Below are positions 1 to 6,387 of a stretch of 14,504 bases of DNA, piece by piece. Made by a program: the position numbers and the translations under genes. The stretch's first letter is position 1, and every line of letters begins with the position of its first letter. Source of the DNA: an uncultured Succinivibrio sp. GTDB taxonomy: Bacteria; Pseudomonadota; Gammaproteobacteria; Enterobacterales; Succinivibrionaceae. The stretch is from contig CAAECI010000058.1 in the NCBI GenBank assembly GCA_900754255.1, positions 1 through 14,504 of the forward strand, read 5' to 3'. The notes beneath the pieces are model-generated. The model saw nothing but the letters and a program-made list of their open reading frames with translations, did not search any database and was not told where the DNA came from.

Positions 1-2476
1 CATTGAAGGTGGCTGAAAAGCTGACGGAGTAGAAAAAAAGATCAGCTGGCTGAAAGTTGTCGGACACTGGCTGATTTAATGGCGGTAAACAATCATGAAC
101 CCATGAAATCAAAGGACTGTCGGAGGTTAAAAACTCAATTACATACTTCCTCAAAGATAAATTGTCTCTATCTTTTAAAAGTCTGATATTTCCATAGGAA
201 TTGTTTTCATTTTTATCAAAATAGGTGCCTGTTAAGACATTTACCGCATGATTTAAGGTATCTGCAGATGGGTTATCGATGTACTTTTCAAGCTTCTTTT
301 CTATTACAGCAGTCTGCAGGGTAAAGTTATCGGCATCAATCAGAGATTTTAAAATCACAAGCTCATAAGGGCGTTTTGACGGAAGCAGATACCTATGCAC
401 AAATTTTAACAGGCAGTAACCCGTAGGTTCATCAAATGCTAAAACGGTAGGATCGTTTTTTGATTCAACAGCTTTTACAAAGTCAAAATAGGTGTTGTAA
501 GCAGTGGGTTTGGTAAAGTTTAAGGGATCATAGGCGCCGTCCTGCTTTAGAAAATCAGTAAGCATAGGCACTTTATTGCCGTTGATCTTTTTAAAACTGA
601 AATAGTTGTCTTTAAGATACTTTAAAGCGTAGAACTTTTCATGCTCCAACTGTTTTAAAATCTGCTTTTTAGTGATCCTGTCCATGTGGATATGGGTACT
701 GCCGGGAATATCAGAAAAATCATTTTCAACGGACACCTTCAGCGAGTCTCGATCGTAGTTATTCTTTCCGTTTAAGGCGATGGCCATTAGAAATGACTTC
801 TGATAATTACCGATAAAATCTAAGACGGTTACAAACTCTTTATTCGGTAGCTTTCTAAGCCCGCGGCCTAGCTGTTGCACAAAGATAATGGAGGATGCGG
901 TGGGTCTTAACATCAGAATTGTATTTACCGACGGAATATCAACACCTTCATTAAAAATATCCACTGTAAAGATGACGCTCAAAGGAGAGCGGTCATCCTC
1001 AAGTTTTGCAATATAGCTTTGTCTTATGTCAGTGCAGTCGTTTCCTGATAGAGCCACTGCGTGATCAAGAGTATCGGGAGCGAGTCTTCTGTTGAACTCA
1101 TCTGCCATATATTGTGCGTGTTCAACGGTTGCGCAGAAGCCTAAAACTTTAGCCTTACCATCACCGTCATGATCGTAAAACTTCATTTTCTCAATAATAT
1201 AGTCAACTCGCTTTCCTACCATCAGAAGCTTTGCCACTTCCTCAAGATATCCGGTATCCCCCGGCTTCTTTTTTAACCGATCGTAATTAATGCCCTGAGC
1301 GTCGGTAATACCAAAGTAGTGGAACGGACAGATAAGATCAAAGGCAAGAGCATCTCTTAATCTGATTTCAATGGCAACATTGTTATCAAAGAGACTGAAT
1401 ACATCTCCTGAATCTGATCTTTCGGGAGTTGCAGTAAGTCCTAATAAAAACCTGGGCTTGAAATAATCTAAAATTTTTCTGTAAGAACTGCTGGTGGCGT
1501 GATGAGCCTCATCGACAATAATGTAATCAAAGGCGTCGTCTTTAAACTCAGTAAAGTGATCGGCTAAAGTATCACGGGATGCAAAAATGTATTTTGCATC
1601 TTTGTTCTTTTCTTTAGCATTAAAAAATCCGGAGCTGTAATTATCATCCACAGCTTTTATCACATTATCAAAAGATCCTTTTGCTTTAGACAGGATCTCA
1701 CCTCTGTGCACAATAAACAGAAGTTTCCGAGGCTTAAACTGCATGGCATCAAAAACGCTCATGTATGTTTTACCACTGCCAGTAGCAGCAATGGCCAGAG
1801 CTTTGGTCTGACCTAAATTTCTGAATTTTTCCAGCTTTGTAATGGCTTCCTGTTGCATGCGGTTGGGGCTTATACACTCATCGAATGTGAAAAGCTCTTT
1901 GCTCTCTGAGAACGGCTTCGGATGATTTATTAAATATTTTTTATATGAGTCTAAAAACGCAGCGGAATAGTCTTTGGCAAATTCGCTTTCCCACAATCTG
2001 TCGAATTCTTTTAATATGTTTGATGAAAAAGTTTTATCACCGTCTTTTACCGGGGCTGAGGTTGAATGGAGAACATTCCACTCCATATTACATTTTAAAG
2101 CTGAGGCCGTAAGATTTGATGAACCGACGAGAACAGTCCAGGCAGGATCGCTTTTACTGTCTTTAAAGAGAAAGCCTTTGGTATGAAAACCGTAATCGGC
2201 TCCCGGCACAAAGATCTTTAATTTCAGATTTGAAAAGGAGGACAGTCTTTCCAGGGCTTTGGGATCAGTAAAGTGCAGATAGGTTGATGTTAACACCTCA
2301 CCTTTGATTTTACGTTCTTCAAGATCTTTTAAAGTATCCAATAGGATCTGCAAACCACCATAAGTAATAAAGGCCACACTAATTTTAAACTGCGAGCATC
2401 CTTCCAGCAGACTTACCAGGGTGGAATACACATTTTTAGATTTGCTGTTATAGATAAAAGAAGCTTCCTGAGCCAT
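1..2476 (-). CDS. PLD-nuclease/DEAH helicase (DUF3427-type), 3' end missing
   Basis: The frame is open for 825 codons from ATG at 2476 to the window edge, so the C-terminus is missing. An AGGA sits 8 nt upstream of the start. An N-terminal phospholipase-D-like module carries HTK (residues 98-100) and GSSN (118-121), an HKD nuclease half-site. A superfamily 2 helicase core follows: Walker A ATGSGKT (231-237), DEAH (322-325), TATPER (348-353) and motif VI QLGRGLRK (535-542). About 280 further residues match the position of the DUF3427 region in proteins with this order, but I see no diagnostic motif there. Family knowledge suggests an ATP-driven DNA translocase coupled to a PLD nuclease, often found in accessory or defence loci. 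The partner SieB-like gene lies on the same strand. No clear promoter is visible. The architecture is secure; the biological role is inferred. Confidence 0.85.
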   Translation of the reverse strand, partial: MAQEASFIYNSKSKNVYSTLVSLLEGCSQFKISVAFITYGGLQILLDTLKDLEERKIKGEVLTSTYLHFTDPKALERLSSFSNLKLKIFVPGADYGFHTKGFLFKDSKSDPAWTVLVGSSNLTASALKCNMEWNVLHSTSAPVKDGDKTFSSNILKEFDRLWESEFAKDYSAAFLDSYKKYLINHPKPFSESKELFTFDECISPNRMQQEAITKLEKFRNLGQTKALAIAATGSGKTYMSVFDAMQFKPRKLLFIVHRGEILSKAKGSFDNVIKAVDDNYSSGFFNAKEKNKDAKYIFASRDTLADHFTEFKDDAFDYIIVDEAHHATSSSYRKILDYFKPRFLLGLTATPERSDSGDVFSLFDNNVAIEIRLRDALAFDLICPFHYFGITDAQGINYDRLKKKPGDTGYLEEVAKLLMVGKRVDYIIEKMKFYDHDGDGKAKVLGFCATVEHAQYMADEFNRRLAPDTLDHAVALSGNDCTDIRQSYIAKLEDDRSPLSVIFTVDIFNEGVDIPSVNTILMLRPTASSIIFVQQLGRGLRKLPNKEFVTVLDFIGNYQKSFLMAIALNGKNNYDRDSLKVSVENDFSDIPGSTHIHMDRITKKQILKQLEHEKFYALKYLKDNYFSFKKINGNKVPMLTDFLKQDGAYDPLNFTKPTAYNTYFDFVKAVESKNDPTVLAFDEPTGYCLLKFVHRYLLPSKRPYELVILKSLIDADNFTLQTAVIEKKLEKYIDNPSADTLNHAVNVLTGTYFDKNENNSYGNIRLLKDRDNLSLRKYVIEFLTSDSPLISWVHDCLPPLNQPVSDNFQPADLFFYSVSFSATFN

Positions 2477-2700
2477 AGTCTGCGTCCTGAATTTACACTT
2501 ATCTCTTAAGTATCAAGTGTAGCAGCTATATAAAAAATACCGAGCCGTAACATACTTTTTTGGTCATGTCGGTTGCTGCAGTGCATTAAAAAGTCACAGG
2601 TTTTACGTTTATTTTCGGCATTTTCTTCAGCGGCCGCGGGGGGCCCTTGTAGGATGGGGAGAAAAAAATTGTCGCATCTCCTTTGACTCCCTTGAGCGTT

Positions 2701-2732
2701 AGCAATTTATTTGCAGATGCGAATAAATTGCT
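2701..2732. repeat. 32-nt near-perfect palindrome at the broken end of the istB remnant
   Basis: The left arm AGCAATTTATTTGCA and the right arm TGCGAATAAATTGCT are reverse complements with one mismatch, separated by GA. The right arm reaches the last base of the istB-remnant stop codon. There is no T-run on either strand, so it is unlikely to be an intrinsic terminator. A recombination scar, an element end or a dimeric protein-binding site are all possible. Confidence 0.75.
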
Positions 2733-2943
2733 ATAAGCTTGTTATGACTTGTCTTCCAAGTGCGCAGGCTAGGTGGGTTTTACCAAGCCCAGGATCACCA
2801 TGAAATATGATGTTCCTGTGTTCTTCAATCCATCTGCATTCGGCTAACTTACGCAATATGGCTTCTTTAACCGTTGAAACGCTAAAATCAAAATTGTCTA
2901 GAGAAGCGTCATTGGGCAGACAAGTCATAATGTCTATGCTCAC
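2731..2943 (-). pseudogene. istB: Truncated IS21-family helper ATPase (istB remnant)
   Basis: The roughly 70-codon frame matches the middle of IstB/DnaC-like transposition helpers: an ASLDNFDF-like segment, the RWIEEHRN stretch, then Walker A GDPGLGKTHLA and CALGRQ. Complete IstB proteins are about 250 residues. Here the N-terminal helical region and everything after the Walker A helix, including Walker B, are absent. The frame begins at a GTG directly after an in-frame TAA and ends at the palindrome at 2701-2732. No istA can be seen upstream. It is best read as a decayed insertion-sequence fragment with no transposition activity. It marks this stretch as mobile-element territory between the helicase and the SieB-like gene. 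Confidence 0.8.
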
Positions 2944-2960
2944 TTAAAAAGGGCGGTCAT
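2940..2960 (-). CDS. Six-codon leader-like ORF (MTALFK) with strong Shine-Dalgarno
   Basis: ATG at 2960 is preceded by AAGGAGGA (2972-2965), a near-perfect ribosome binding site about 5 nt away. The ORF reads MTALFK and stops at TGA, overlapping the start of the istB remnant in a different frame. It is probably the surviving 5' end of a gene whose body was deleted, rather than a functional peptide. A translated leader cannot be excluded. Confidence 0.35.
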   Translation of the reverse strand: MTALFK

Positions 2961-3010
2961 AGAGTCCTCCTTGATCTGATCCTTCCCCCAAACACACACC
3001 GATGATCTCT

Positions 3011-3029
3011 ATCGTTGTACGACAACGAT
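3011..3029. promoter_or_regulatory. Perfect 8-bp inverted repeat in the leader, possible operator or hairpin
   Basis: ATCGTTGT and ACAACGAT are separated by ACG. The repeat lies just downstream of the candidate minus-strand promoter (3045-3073), where a repressor operator or a 5' mRNA hairpin would sit, and upstream of the strong Shine-Dalgarno at 2972-2965. Confidence 0.4.
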
Positions 3030-3044
3030 CCCCATGCAACCCCT

Positions 3045-3073
3045 ATAAGATTAAATTTGTAAATAGCGGTCAA
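3045..3073 (-). promoter_or_regulatory. Candidate sigma-70 promoter reading toward the istB remnant
   Basis: On the minus strand TTGACC (3073-3068) is followed by a 17-bp spacer and TCTTAT (3050-3045). This gives five of six matches to the -35 consensus and four of six to the -10 consensus. It precedes the inverted repeat and the good ribosome binding site that now lead only into broken coding sequence. Confidence 0.4.
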
Positions 3074-3163
3074 CGGCTTGTTTATGCGGTTTTTTGCTTT
3101 TTGCGGTACTAAACGGAAATGATGTTGTTTGGAGGGAGGGAACGAGGTGGATCGTTTAAAACG

Positions 3164-3189
3164 AAAAAGCCCCGCTCAAAGCCGGGGCT
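3164..3189 (-). terminator. Intrinsic terminator of the SieB-like gene
   Basis: Reading the minus strand, AGCCCCG and CGGGGCT form a 7-bp GC-rich stem with an 8-nt loop, followed by TTTTCGTTTT. It starts about 20 nt after the stop codon of the SieB-like gene, as expected for a rho-independent terminator. Confidence 0.85.
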
Positions 3190-3208
3190 AAAAAGATCAC
3201 GGTGCGGA

Positions 3209-3805
3209 TCAGGCGGCTCTGAAGTTGCCGCTTCGATATACACGACGCATCTTTATTTCCGGTTTAGCGTAGGCAGGGCGCTCGGACATGATCTGAGAGA
3301 TCTGCTCGGAGCTCATCTTCGATACGGAAAGTCCCAGTATGCGATAGGTGATGAAGGGCCTGGCCTGACGTGAAATAGAGCACAGAATATGTCCGTTGTC
3401 GTCGCCTGCGGGGACTTTCTCGAGTATTCCCGAGTTTATAAGACGGCATACGGTGGGTTCGTTTGCAGGGAGTTTTAATTCGGAGCGTCTTTGTAAAACG
3501 AATTCACGCAACAGTGCACGTTCAGAAAAATCCATTTCTGCAACCTCGTTGCTAATTACGCGCACCATTTCCTTTTGCTTTTTGCTGTTGCGAACGGAAT
3601 TGTAGATTTTTACGCAAAATTGGGCGGCGAAATTGGACAGCTCGAAAATAACGGCTAAATATAAGTAACTGCGGCATGCGTTAATGCGCTCGGCCAATTC
3701 TGCGGAGAAAACTTCGAAAGGAATACAGATCAGCGCAACGGTCGAGCAGGTAAGCCAAACCATGATAACGTTAAGAATGTGTGATGCGTTGTTATTCTGT
3801 TCCAT
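3209..3805 (-). CDS. SieB-like superinfection-exclusion membrane protein
   Basis: This 198-residue inner-membrane protein has two hydrophobic segments (about residues 10-32 and 46-66) and then a basic linker and a soluble domain. The stretch around residues 92-131 (FSERALLREFVLQ, then LKLPANEPTV and INSGILEKV) resembles the cytoplasmic part of the superinfection exclusion B family, a winged-helix-like 'L-REF..., leap-to-GILE-V' pattern. Phage SieB proteins block development of superinfecting phage; chromosomal relatives are common and mostly uncharacterised. The ATG has CGGAGG about 8 nt upstream, and a terminator follows the stop. It stands as a single-gene unit beside an IS21 remnant and a PLD-helicase, which fits an acquired defence locus. 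The assignment is by remembered family pattern, so the family is likely and the function is inferred. Confidence 0.6.
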   Translation of the reverse strand: MEQNNNASHILNVIMVWLTCSTVALICIPFEVFSAELAERINACRSYLYLAVIFELSNFAAQFCVKIYNSVRNSKKQKEMVRVISNEVAEMDFSERALLREFVLQRRSELKLPANEPTVCRLINSGILEKVPAGDDNGHILCSISRQARPFITYRILGLSVSKMSSEQISQIMSERPAYAKPEIKMRRVYRSGNFRAA

Positions 3806-3841
3806 TTTAATATCCTCCGATGTTTAATTCGTGGTTGATGA

Positions 3842-3847
3842 TTTATA
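3842..3847 (-). promoter_or_regulatory. Candidate -10 element (TATAAA) for the SieB-like gene
   Basis: TATAAA on the minus strand lies about 37 nt upstream of the start codon. No convincing -35 hexamer stands at the right distance, so an activator-dependent promoter is plausible. The FNR-like box lies further upstream, its centre about 45 nt from the predicted start site. Confidence 0.3.
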
Positions 3848-3873
3848 TGCATTCATTGTGCCAATATAAAAAA

Positions 3874-3887
3874 CTGATATATATCAA
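3874..3887. promoter_or_regulatory. FNR-like box upstream of the SieB-like gene
   Basis: The minus strand reads TTGAT-ATAT-ATCAG, one mismatch from the FNR consensus TTGAT-N4-ATCAA. It is in the right region for an activator of the minus-strand gene, but its spacing to the candidate -10 is about half a helical turn off the ideal, and the area is AT-rich, so chance is possible. Confidence 0.3.
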
Positions 3888-3998
3888 TGTATAAAATTCA
3901 GTGACGGTTTTGTTGTCGATTTTTTGACATAAAAAAGTCAGTAAATCTCCAGGCGATTAACAGATTGGAAAGCGAAAAAATGATACATAAGCATTAGG

Positions 3999-4026
3999 CT
4001 TGTCCGATATGGAAATTTGTTAGAAT
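3999..4026 (+). promoter_or_regulatory. Promoter of the glnB operon with extended -10
   Basis: TAGAAT (4021-4026) is preceded by TGT, giving an extended -10 (TGn) signature. CTTGTC at 3999-4004, 16 bp upstream, can serve as a -35 (TTGTCC at 4000 with a 15-bp spacer is the alternative). Transcription would begin near 4033, leaving a leader of about 60 nt before glnB. Confidence 0.6.
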
Positions 4027-4050
4027 ACGGCCATTAAATTAAAGAAAAAT

Positions 4051-4074
4051 AGCCCCTTTAGTTCGGGGCTTTTT
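4051..4074 (+). terminator. Terminator-like hairpin inside the glnB leader (candidate attenuator)
   Basis: AGCCCC (4051-4056) pairs with GGGGCT (4065-4070) across an 8-nt loop and is followed by TTTT, ending 18 nt before the glnB ATG. It lies between the predicted start site (about 4033) and glnB, and no plus-strand gene is visible upstream for it to terminate. The minus strand also carries a T-rich tract after the stem (ATTTTTC), so it could work in both directions. Confidence 0.6.
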
Positions 4075-4091
4075 ACAAACGGGAAAACAAA

Positions 4092-4430
4092 ATGAAGAAG
4101 ATTGTCGCAATTATCAAACCTTTCAAATTGGATGACGTACGTGAGGCCCTGAGTGCTCAGGGAATTTCAGGCATGACCGTTTCTGAGGTTAAAGGTTTCG
4201 GTCGCCAGAAAGGGCATACCGAGCTGTATCGCGGGGCTGAGTATGTTGTCGATTTTCTTCCCAAGGCCAAAATCGAATTGGTAGTTAAGGATGAAGATGC
4301 CGATCTCTGCATCGAGGCTATTATTAAGGGAGCACATACGGGAAAAATCGGCGACGGAAAAATCTTCGTGTCGGACGTTGAAAGAGTTATACGCATTCGC
4401 ACCGGTGAGGAAGGAGAGGACGCCATTTAA
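4092..4430 (+). CDS. glnB: Nitrogen regulatory protein PII (GlnB)
   Basis: This 112-residue protein is the usual PII length. It has the N-terminal IIKPFKLDDVREAL signature, the T-loop from GFGRQKGH to DF (about 36-55) with the uridylylation tyrosine Y51 in ELYRGAEY, the TGKIGDGKIF ATP/2-oxoglutarate-binding B-loop (about 83-92) and the RIRTGEE end. GMTVSEV, YVVDFLPKAKIELVV and RTGEE are closer to enterobacterial GlnB than to GlnK, and no amtB lies beside it. PII trimers sense 2-oxoglutarate and energy charge and control glutamine synthetase adenylylation and NtrB. The ribosome binding site is weak (CGGGA about 8 nt upstream). Its TAA overlaps the ATG of the next gene by one base (TAATG), so the two are probably translationally coupled. 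Confidence 0.95.
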   Translation: MKKIVAIIKPFKLDDVREALSAQGISGMTVSEVKGFGRQKGHTELYRGAEYVVDFLPKAKIELVVKDEDADLCIEAIIKGAHTGKIGDGKIFVSDVERVIRIRTGEEGEDAI

Positions 4431-5008
4431 TGCATCATTTTTCTGACGCCTTTAAATTTGCTGCATTATTAATTGCTATCTTATGTAGCGGTTGCTCAAG
4501 CGAACCGCCTAGCAATCCCAAAGATCTGTGCGGCGTTTTTCAGGAAAAGGACAGCTGGTATGCGGCCGCGCACAAGGTACATGAACGCTATGGGATCCCT
4601 ATTCATGTCGCGGTGGCAATAATGGCACAGGATCACGGGCTTGTTATGCGCGAAAATGATCCTATTGATTCGGTGTTTTCCAAATTTAAAGGTGAGGAAG
4701 AGGGCTATTTAACCGTATCCGATGAGATTTGGCGTCAATACGCAGAGGAGGCGGGAGCATTCTTCTGCGATCGCAGAAATTTCGGTGACGCATTGGATTT
4801 TATCGGCTGGTACATGAATAAAAGCCTGAAGAAATGCGGTGTAGCCTTGTCGGATGCATACGGTCAATATCTTTGCTATCGGGAAGGATGGGAAGGATAC
4901 AATTTGGAAAGTTATAAGGTGAAAAGTTGGATGCAGGATGCAGCCTTGCAAGTCGTAAAAAGGGCTTCTGCATACAGAACACAGCTTTTGCAGTGCAACC
5001 TATATTGA
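4430..5008 (+). CDS. Lytic-transglycosylase-like lipoprotein lacking the catalytic Glu
   Basis: This 192-residue protein has a hydrophobic signal and a probable lipobox ending at C22 (C-S-G-C, unusual at -3). The mature part resembles a proteobacterial lipoprotein family with an SLT fold: DLCGVFQEKDSWY (32-44), GIPIHVAVAIM (55-65), DFIGWY (123-128) and YREGWEGY (150-157). In enzymes of that family IM is followed by HQES, where E is the catalytic acid; here it is AQDH (66-69), so Glu is replaced by Asp68. The following AYGYAQ-type substrate motif is also lost (EEEGYLTV). I infer an inactive, or strongly altered, periplasmic peptidoglycan-binding protein. AAGGAGAGGA lies upstream inside glnB, and the start overlaps the glnB stop. 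luxS follows after 19 nt. Family recognition is from memory. Confidence 0.65.
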   Translation: MHHFSDAFKFAALLIAILCSGCSSEPPSNPKDLCGVFQEKDSWYAAAHKVHERYGIPIHVAVAIMAQDHGLVMRENDPIDSVFSKFKGEEEGYLTVSDEIWRQYAEEAGAFFCDRRNFGDALDFIGWYMNKSLKKCGVALSDAYGQYLCYREGWEGYNLESYKVKSWMQDAALQVVKRASAYRTQLLQCNLY

Positions 5009-5027
5009 AATATGAAGGAAGGAAAGC

Positions 5028-5540
5028 ATGCCTCTTATTGATAGTTTTGCCGTTGATCACACTATTATGCCAGCACCGGCGGTACGTCTTGCTAAGGTTA
5101 TGAAAACTCCCAAGGGTGATGACATTCAGATTTGGGATCTGCGCTTCATACGTCCCAATACCGGCATGATGCCGGAAAAAGGGTTGCATACTTTTGAGCA
5201 CCTGTTTGCGGGGTTTATGCGCGATCACATTAATATAAAAGGACAGGTGGAGGTCATTGATATTTCCCCCATGGGATGCAAGACCGGCTTTTACATGAGT
5301 CTTATCGGCAATCCCAGCGGAGAAAACGTGCGTAAGGCTTTTTTGGCTTCCATGCAGGACATAACGGCTTTGTCTGATGACTTCAAGATCCCTGCGGCCA
5401 ATCCCTATCAGTGCGGTTCATACAAATTGCATTCGTTAAGCGAGGCCAAGGATATAGCTTCGTCGATATTAAGACAGGGGGCAGAAATAACCGACAGCGC
5501 TGCGATCATGCTGGACGAGGAAAAGCTGAAATCTCTCTGA
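5028..5540 (+). CDS. luxS: S-ribosylhomocysteine lyase (LuxS)
   Basis: At 170 residues this is the normal LuxS length. The metal-binding HTFEH (H54, H58) and C129 in NPYQCGSY are present, with the catalytic C84 in PMGCKTG and the conserved LRFIRPN and GLHTFEHLF blocks. The enzyme splits S-ribosylhomocysteine into homocysteine and 4,5-dihydroxy-2,3-pentanedione, closing the activated methyl cycle and giving the AI-2 precursor. It acts in the cytoplasm as a metal-dependent homodimer. AAGGAAGGAAAGC directly precedes the ATG. It sits third in the glnB operon, and gmhB starts one base after its stop. No pfs (mtn) gene is in the window. Confidence 0.96.
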   Translation: MPLIDSFAVDHTIMPAPAVRLAKVMKTPKGDDIQIWDLRFIRPNTGMMPEKGLHTFEHLFAGFMRDHINIKGQVEVIDISPMGCKTGFYMSLIGNPSGENVRKAFLASMQDITALSDDFKIPAANPYQCGSYKLHSLSEAKDIASSILRQGAEITDSAAIMLDEEKLKSL

Positions 5541-5541
5541 C

Positions 5542-6114
5542 ATGCATTACGCAACGCCAAGACAAGCTGCGGTATTTTTGGATCGCGATGGAGTCATTAA
5601 CCTAGACACAGGATATGTAGGTCCCATTGAGGACTTCGTATTTCTCAAAGGTGTTAAGGATGCCCTTGCATTGATAAAGAGCAAGGGCTACTTGACGGTG
5701 CTTTGTACCAATCAGTCTGGAATTGCTCGCGGACGCTATACGATGGCGGATTTTTTACGTACCACCGCCTATATGCAGCAATGCCTGCAGTTGCATGATG
5801 CCCGTATTGACGCCGTATATTGTTGCCCGCATCATCCCGAGGCTCAAATTGAGCAATACAAAAAGAAATGTTCGTGTCGTAAGCCTCTGCCCGGGATGTT
5901 CCAAAAAGCCGTACAAGAGCTGAATATCGACATTAAAACCTCCGCCGCCGTCGGAGATCGAGCCCGCGATCTGCAGGGACCGCGGTTGCTCGGAGTAAAA
6001 AATTTGGCGCTTATTGCTCCTGAGTCGGAAGAAAAAAAACAGATCCCTGAAGCCGAGGTTTTAGAAAGTCTGTTTGAGTTTGCGTTAAAGCTTCCTCCGT
6101 TTGCCTTAGAATAG
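5542..6114 (+). CDS. gmhB: D-glycero-beta-D-manno-heptose 1,7-bisphosphate 7-phosphatase
   Basis: This 190-residue HAD-superfamily phosphatase has the nucleophile motif FLDRDGVIN (D14, D16), the TNQSGIARG loop (56-64), a zinc site from C95, H97, C110 and C112 (CPHHPE, CSCRKP) and the Mg-binding GDRARD (138-143). It removes the 7-phosphate during ADP-heptose synthesis for the LPS inner core. The relative HisB-N/GmhB alternatives differ in the zinc loop; the RKPLPGMF context and the length fit GmhB. The ATG lies one base after the luxS stop with no close Shine-Dalgarno (AGGAAAAG is about 18 nt away), so translation probably depends on coupling with luxS. It is the last gene of the operon. No convincing intrinsic terminator follows, only a TGATAA/TTATCA hairpin at 6126-6140 without a T-run. 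Confidence 0.9.
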   Translation: MHYATPRQAAVFLDRDGVINLDTGYVGPIEDFVFLKGVKDALALIKSKGYLTVLCTNQSGIARGRYTMADFLRTTAYMQQCLQLHDARIDAVYCCPHHPEAQIEQYKKKCSCRKPLPGMFQKAVQELNIDIKTSAAVGDRARDLQGPRLLGVKNLALIAPESEEKKQIPEAEVLESLFEFALKLPPFALE

Positions 6115-6360
6115 GGCACTTTTCATGATAATCCTTATCACCTCGATTATTTATTTTTGTCCCAATAAAAAAGATCTCAAATAAATATTCTGGTATAGAA
6201 AATCGCTGAAATAATTGGAAAAAACTTTCTTTTCACAAAAAAAACAGTGTCAAAAAAAGGGTTTTATCAGAGCAAGAATCTAACTTGCGAATATATCAAT
6301 GTAAAAAAAATCTATAAAAATGTGTATCCTGTCAAAAATTCGTACTAAAATACGCATTGT
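6115..6360. other. AT-rich intergenic region between gmhB and lpp
   Basis: No gene is visible here. The stretch from about 6165 is dominated by A-tracts, as is usual upstream of the highly expressed lpp gene (UP-element-like). TAAAAT at 6346-6351 is a candidate -10, but the -35 region (TGTATC at 6323) is poor. A TGATAA-TCC-TTATCA hairpin (6126-6140) lies just after gmhB. Confidence 0.5.
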
Positions 6361-6387
6361 TCACGGGACAGAAATAGCGTCCTGTGA
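6361..6387 (+). promoter_or_regulatory. 5'-end stem-loop of the lpp mRNA
   Basis: TCACGGGAC (6361-6369) pairs with GTCCTGTGA (6379-6387), nine pairs including one G-U, with the 9-nt loop AGAAATAGC. With the -10 at 6346-6351 the transcript would start near 6358, so the hairpin would sit at the extreme 5' end, as in leaders that protect abundant envelope mRNAs from RNase E. A 12-nt palindrome CTGTTTAAACAG (6395-6406) follows shortly before the Shine-Dalgarno. Confidence 0.55.

Noticed and set aside
2630..2646. GC-rich patch with NotI, SacII and ApaI recognition sites in a row, resembling a cloning polylinker
   Set aside because: The flanking bases do not match any vector sequence I know, and the surroundings read as normal bacterial DNA; most likely coincidence.
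2508..2714. Minus-strand stretch without stops between the istB remnant and the helicase
   Set aside because: The translation does not resemble IstB or any family I recognise and has no suitable start; chance openness.
3119..3373. 84-codon plus-strand frame spanning the SieB terminator
   Set aside because: It runs through the terminator hairpin and antisense to the SieB-like gene; low-complexity, basic product.
4800..5228. 142-codon minus-strand frame opposite the lipoprotein and luxS
   Set aside because: It is antisense shadow of conserved genes and has no family resemblance.
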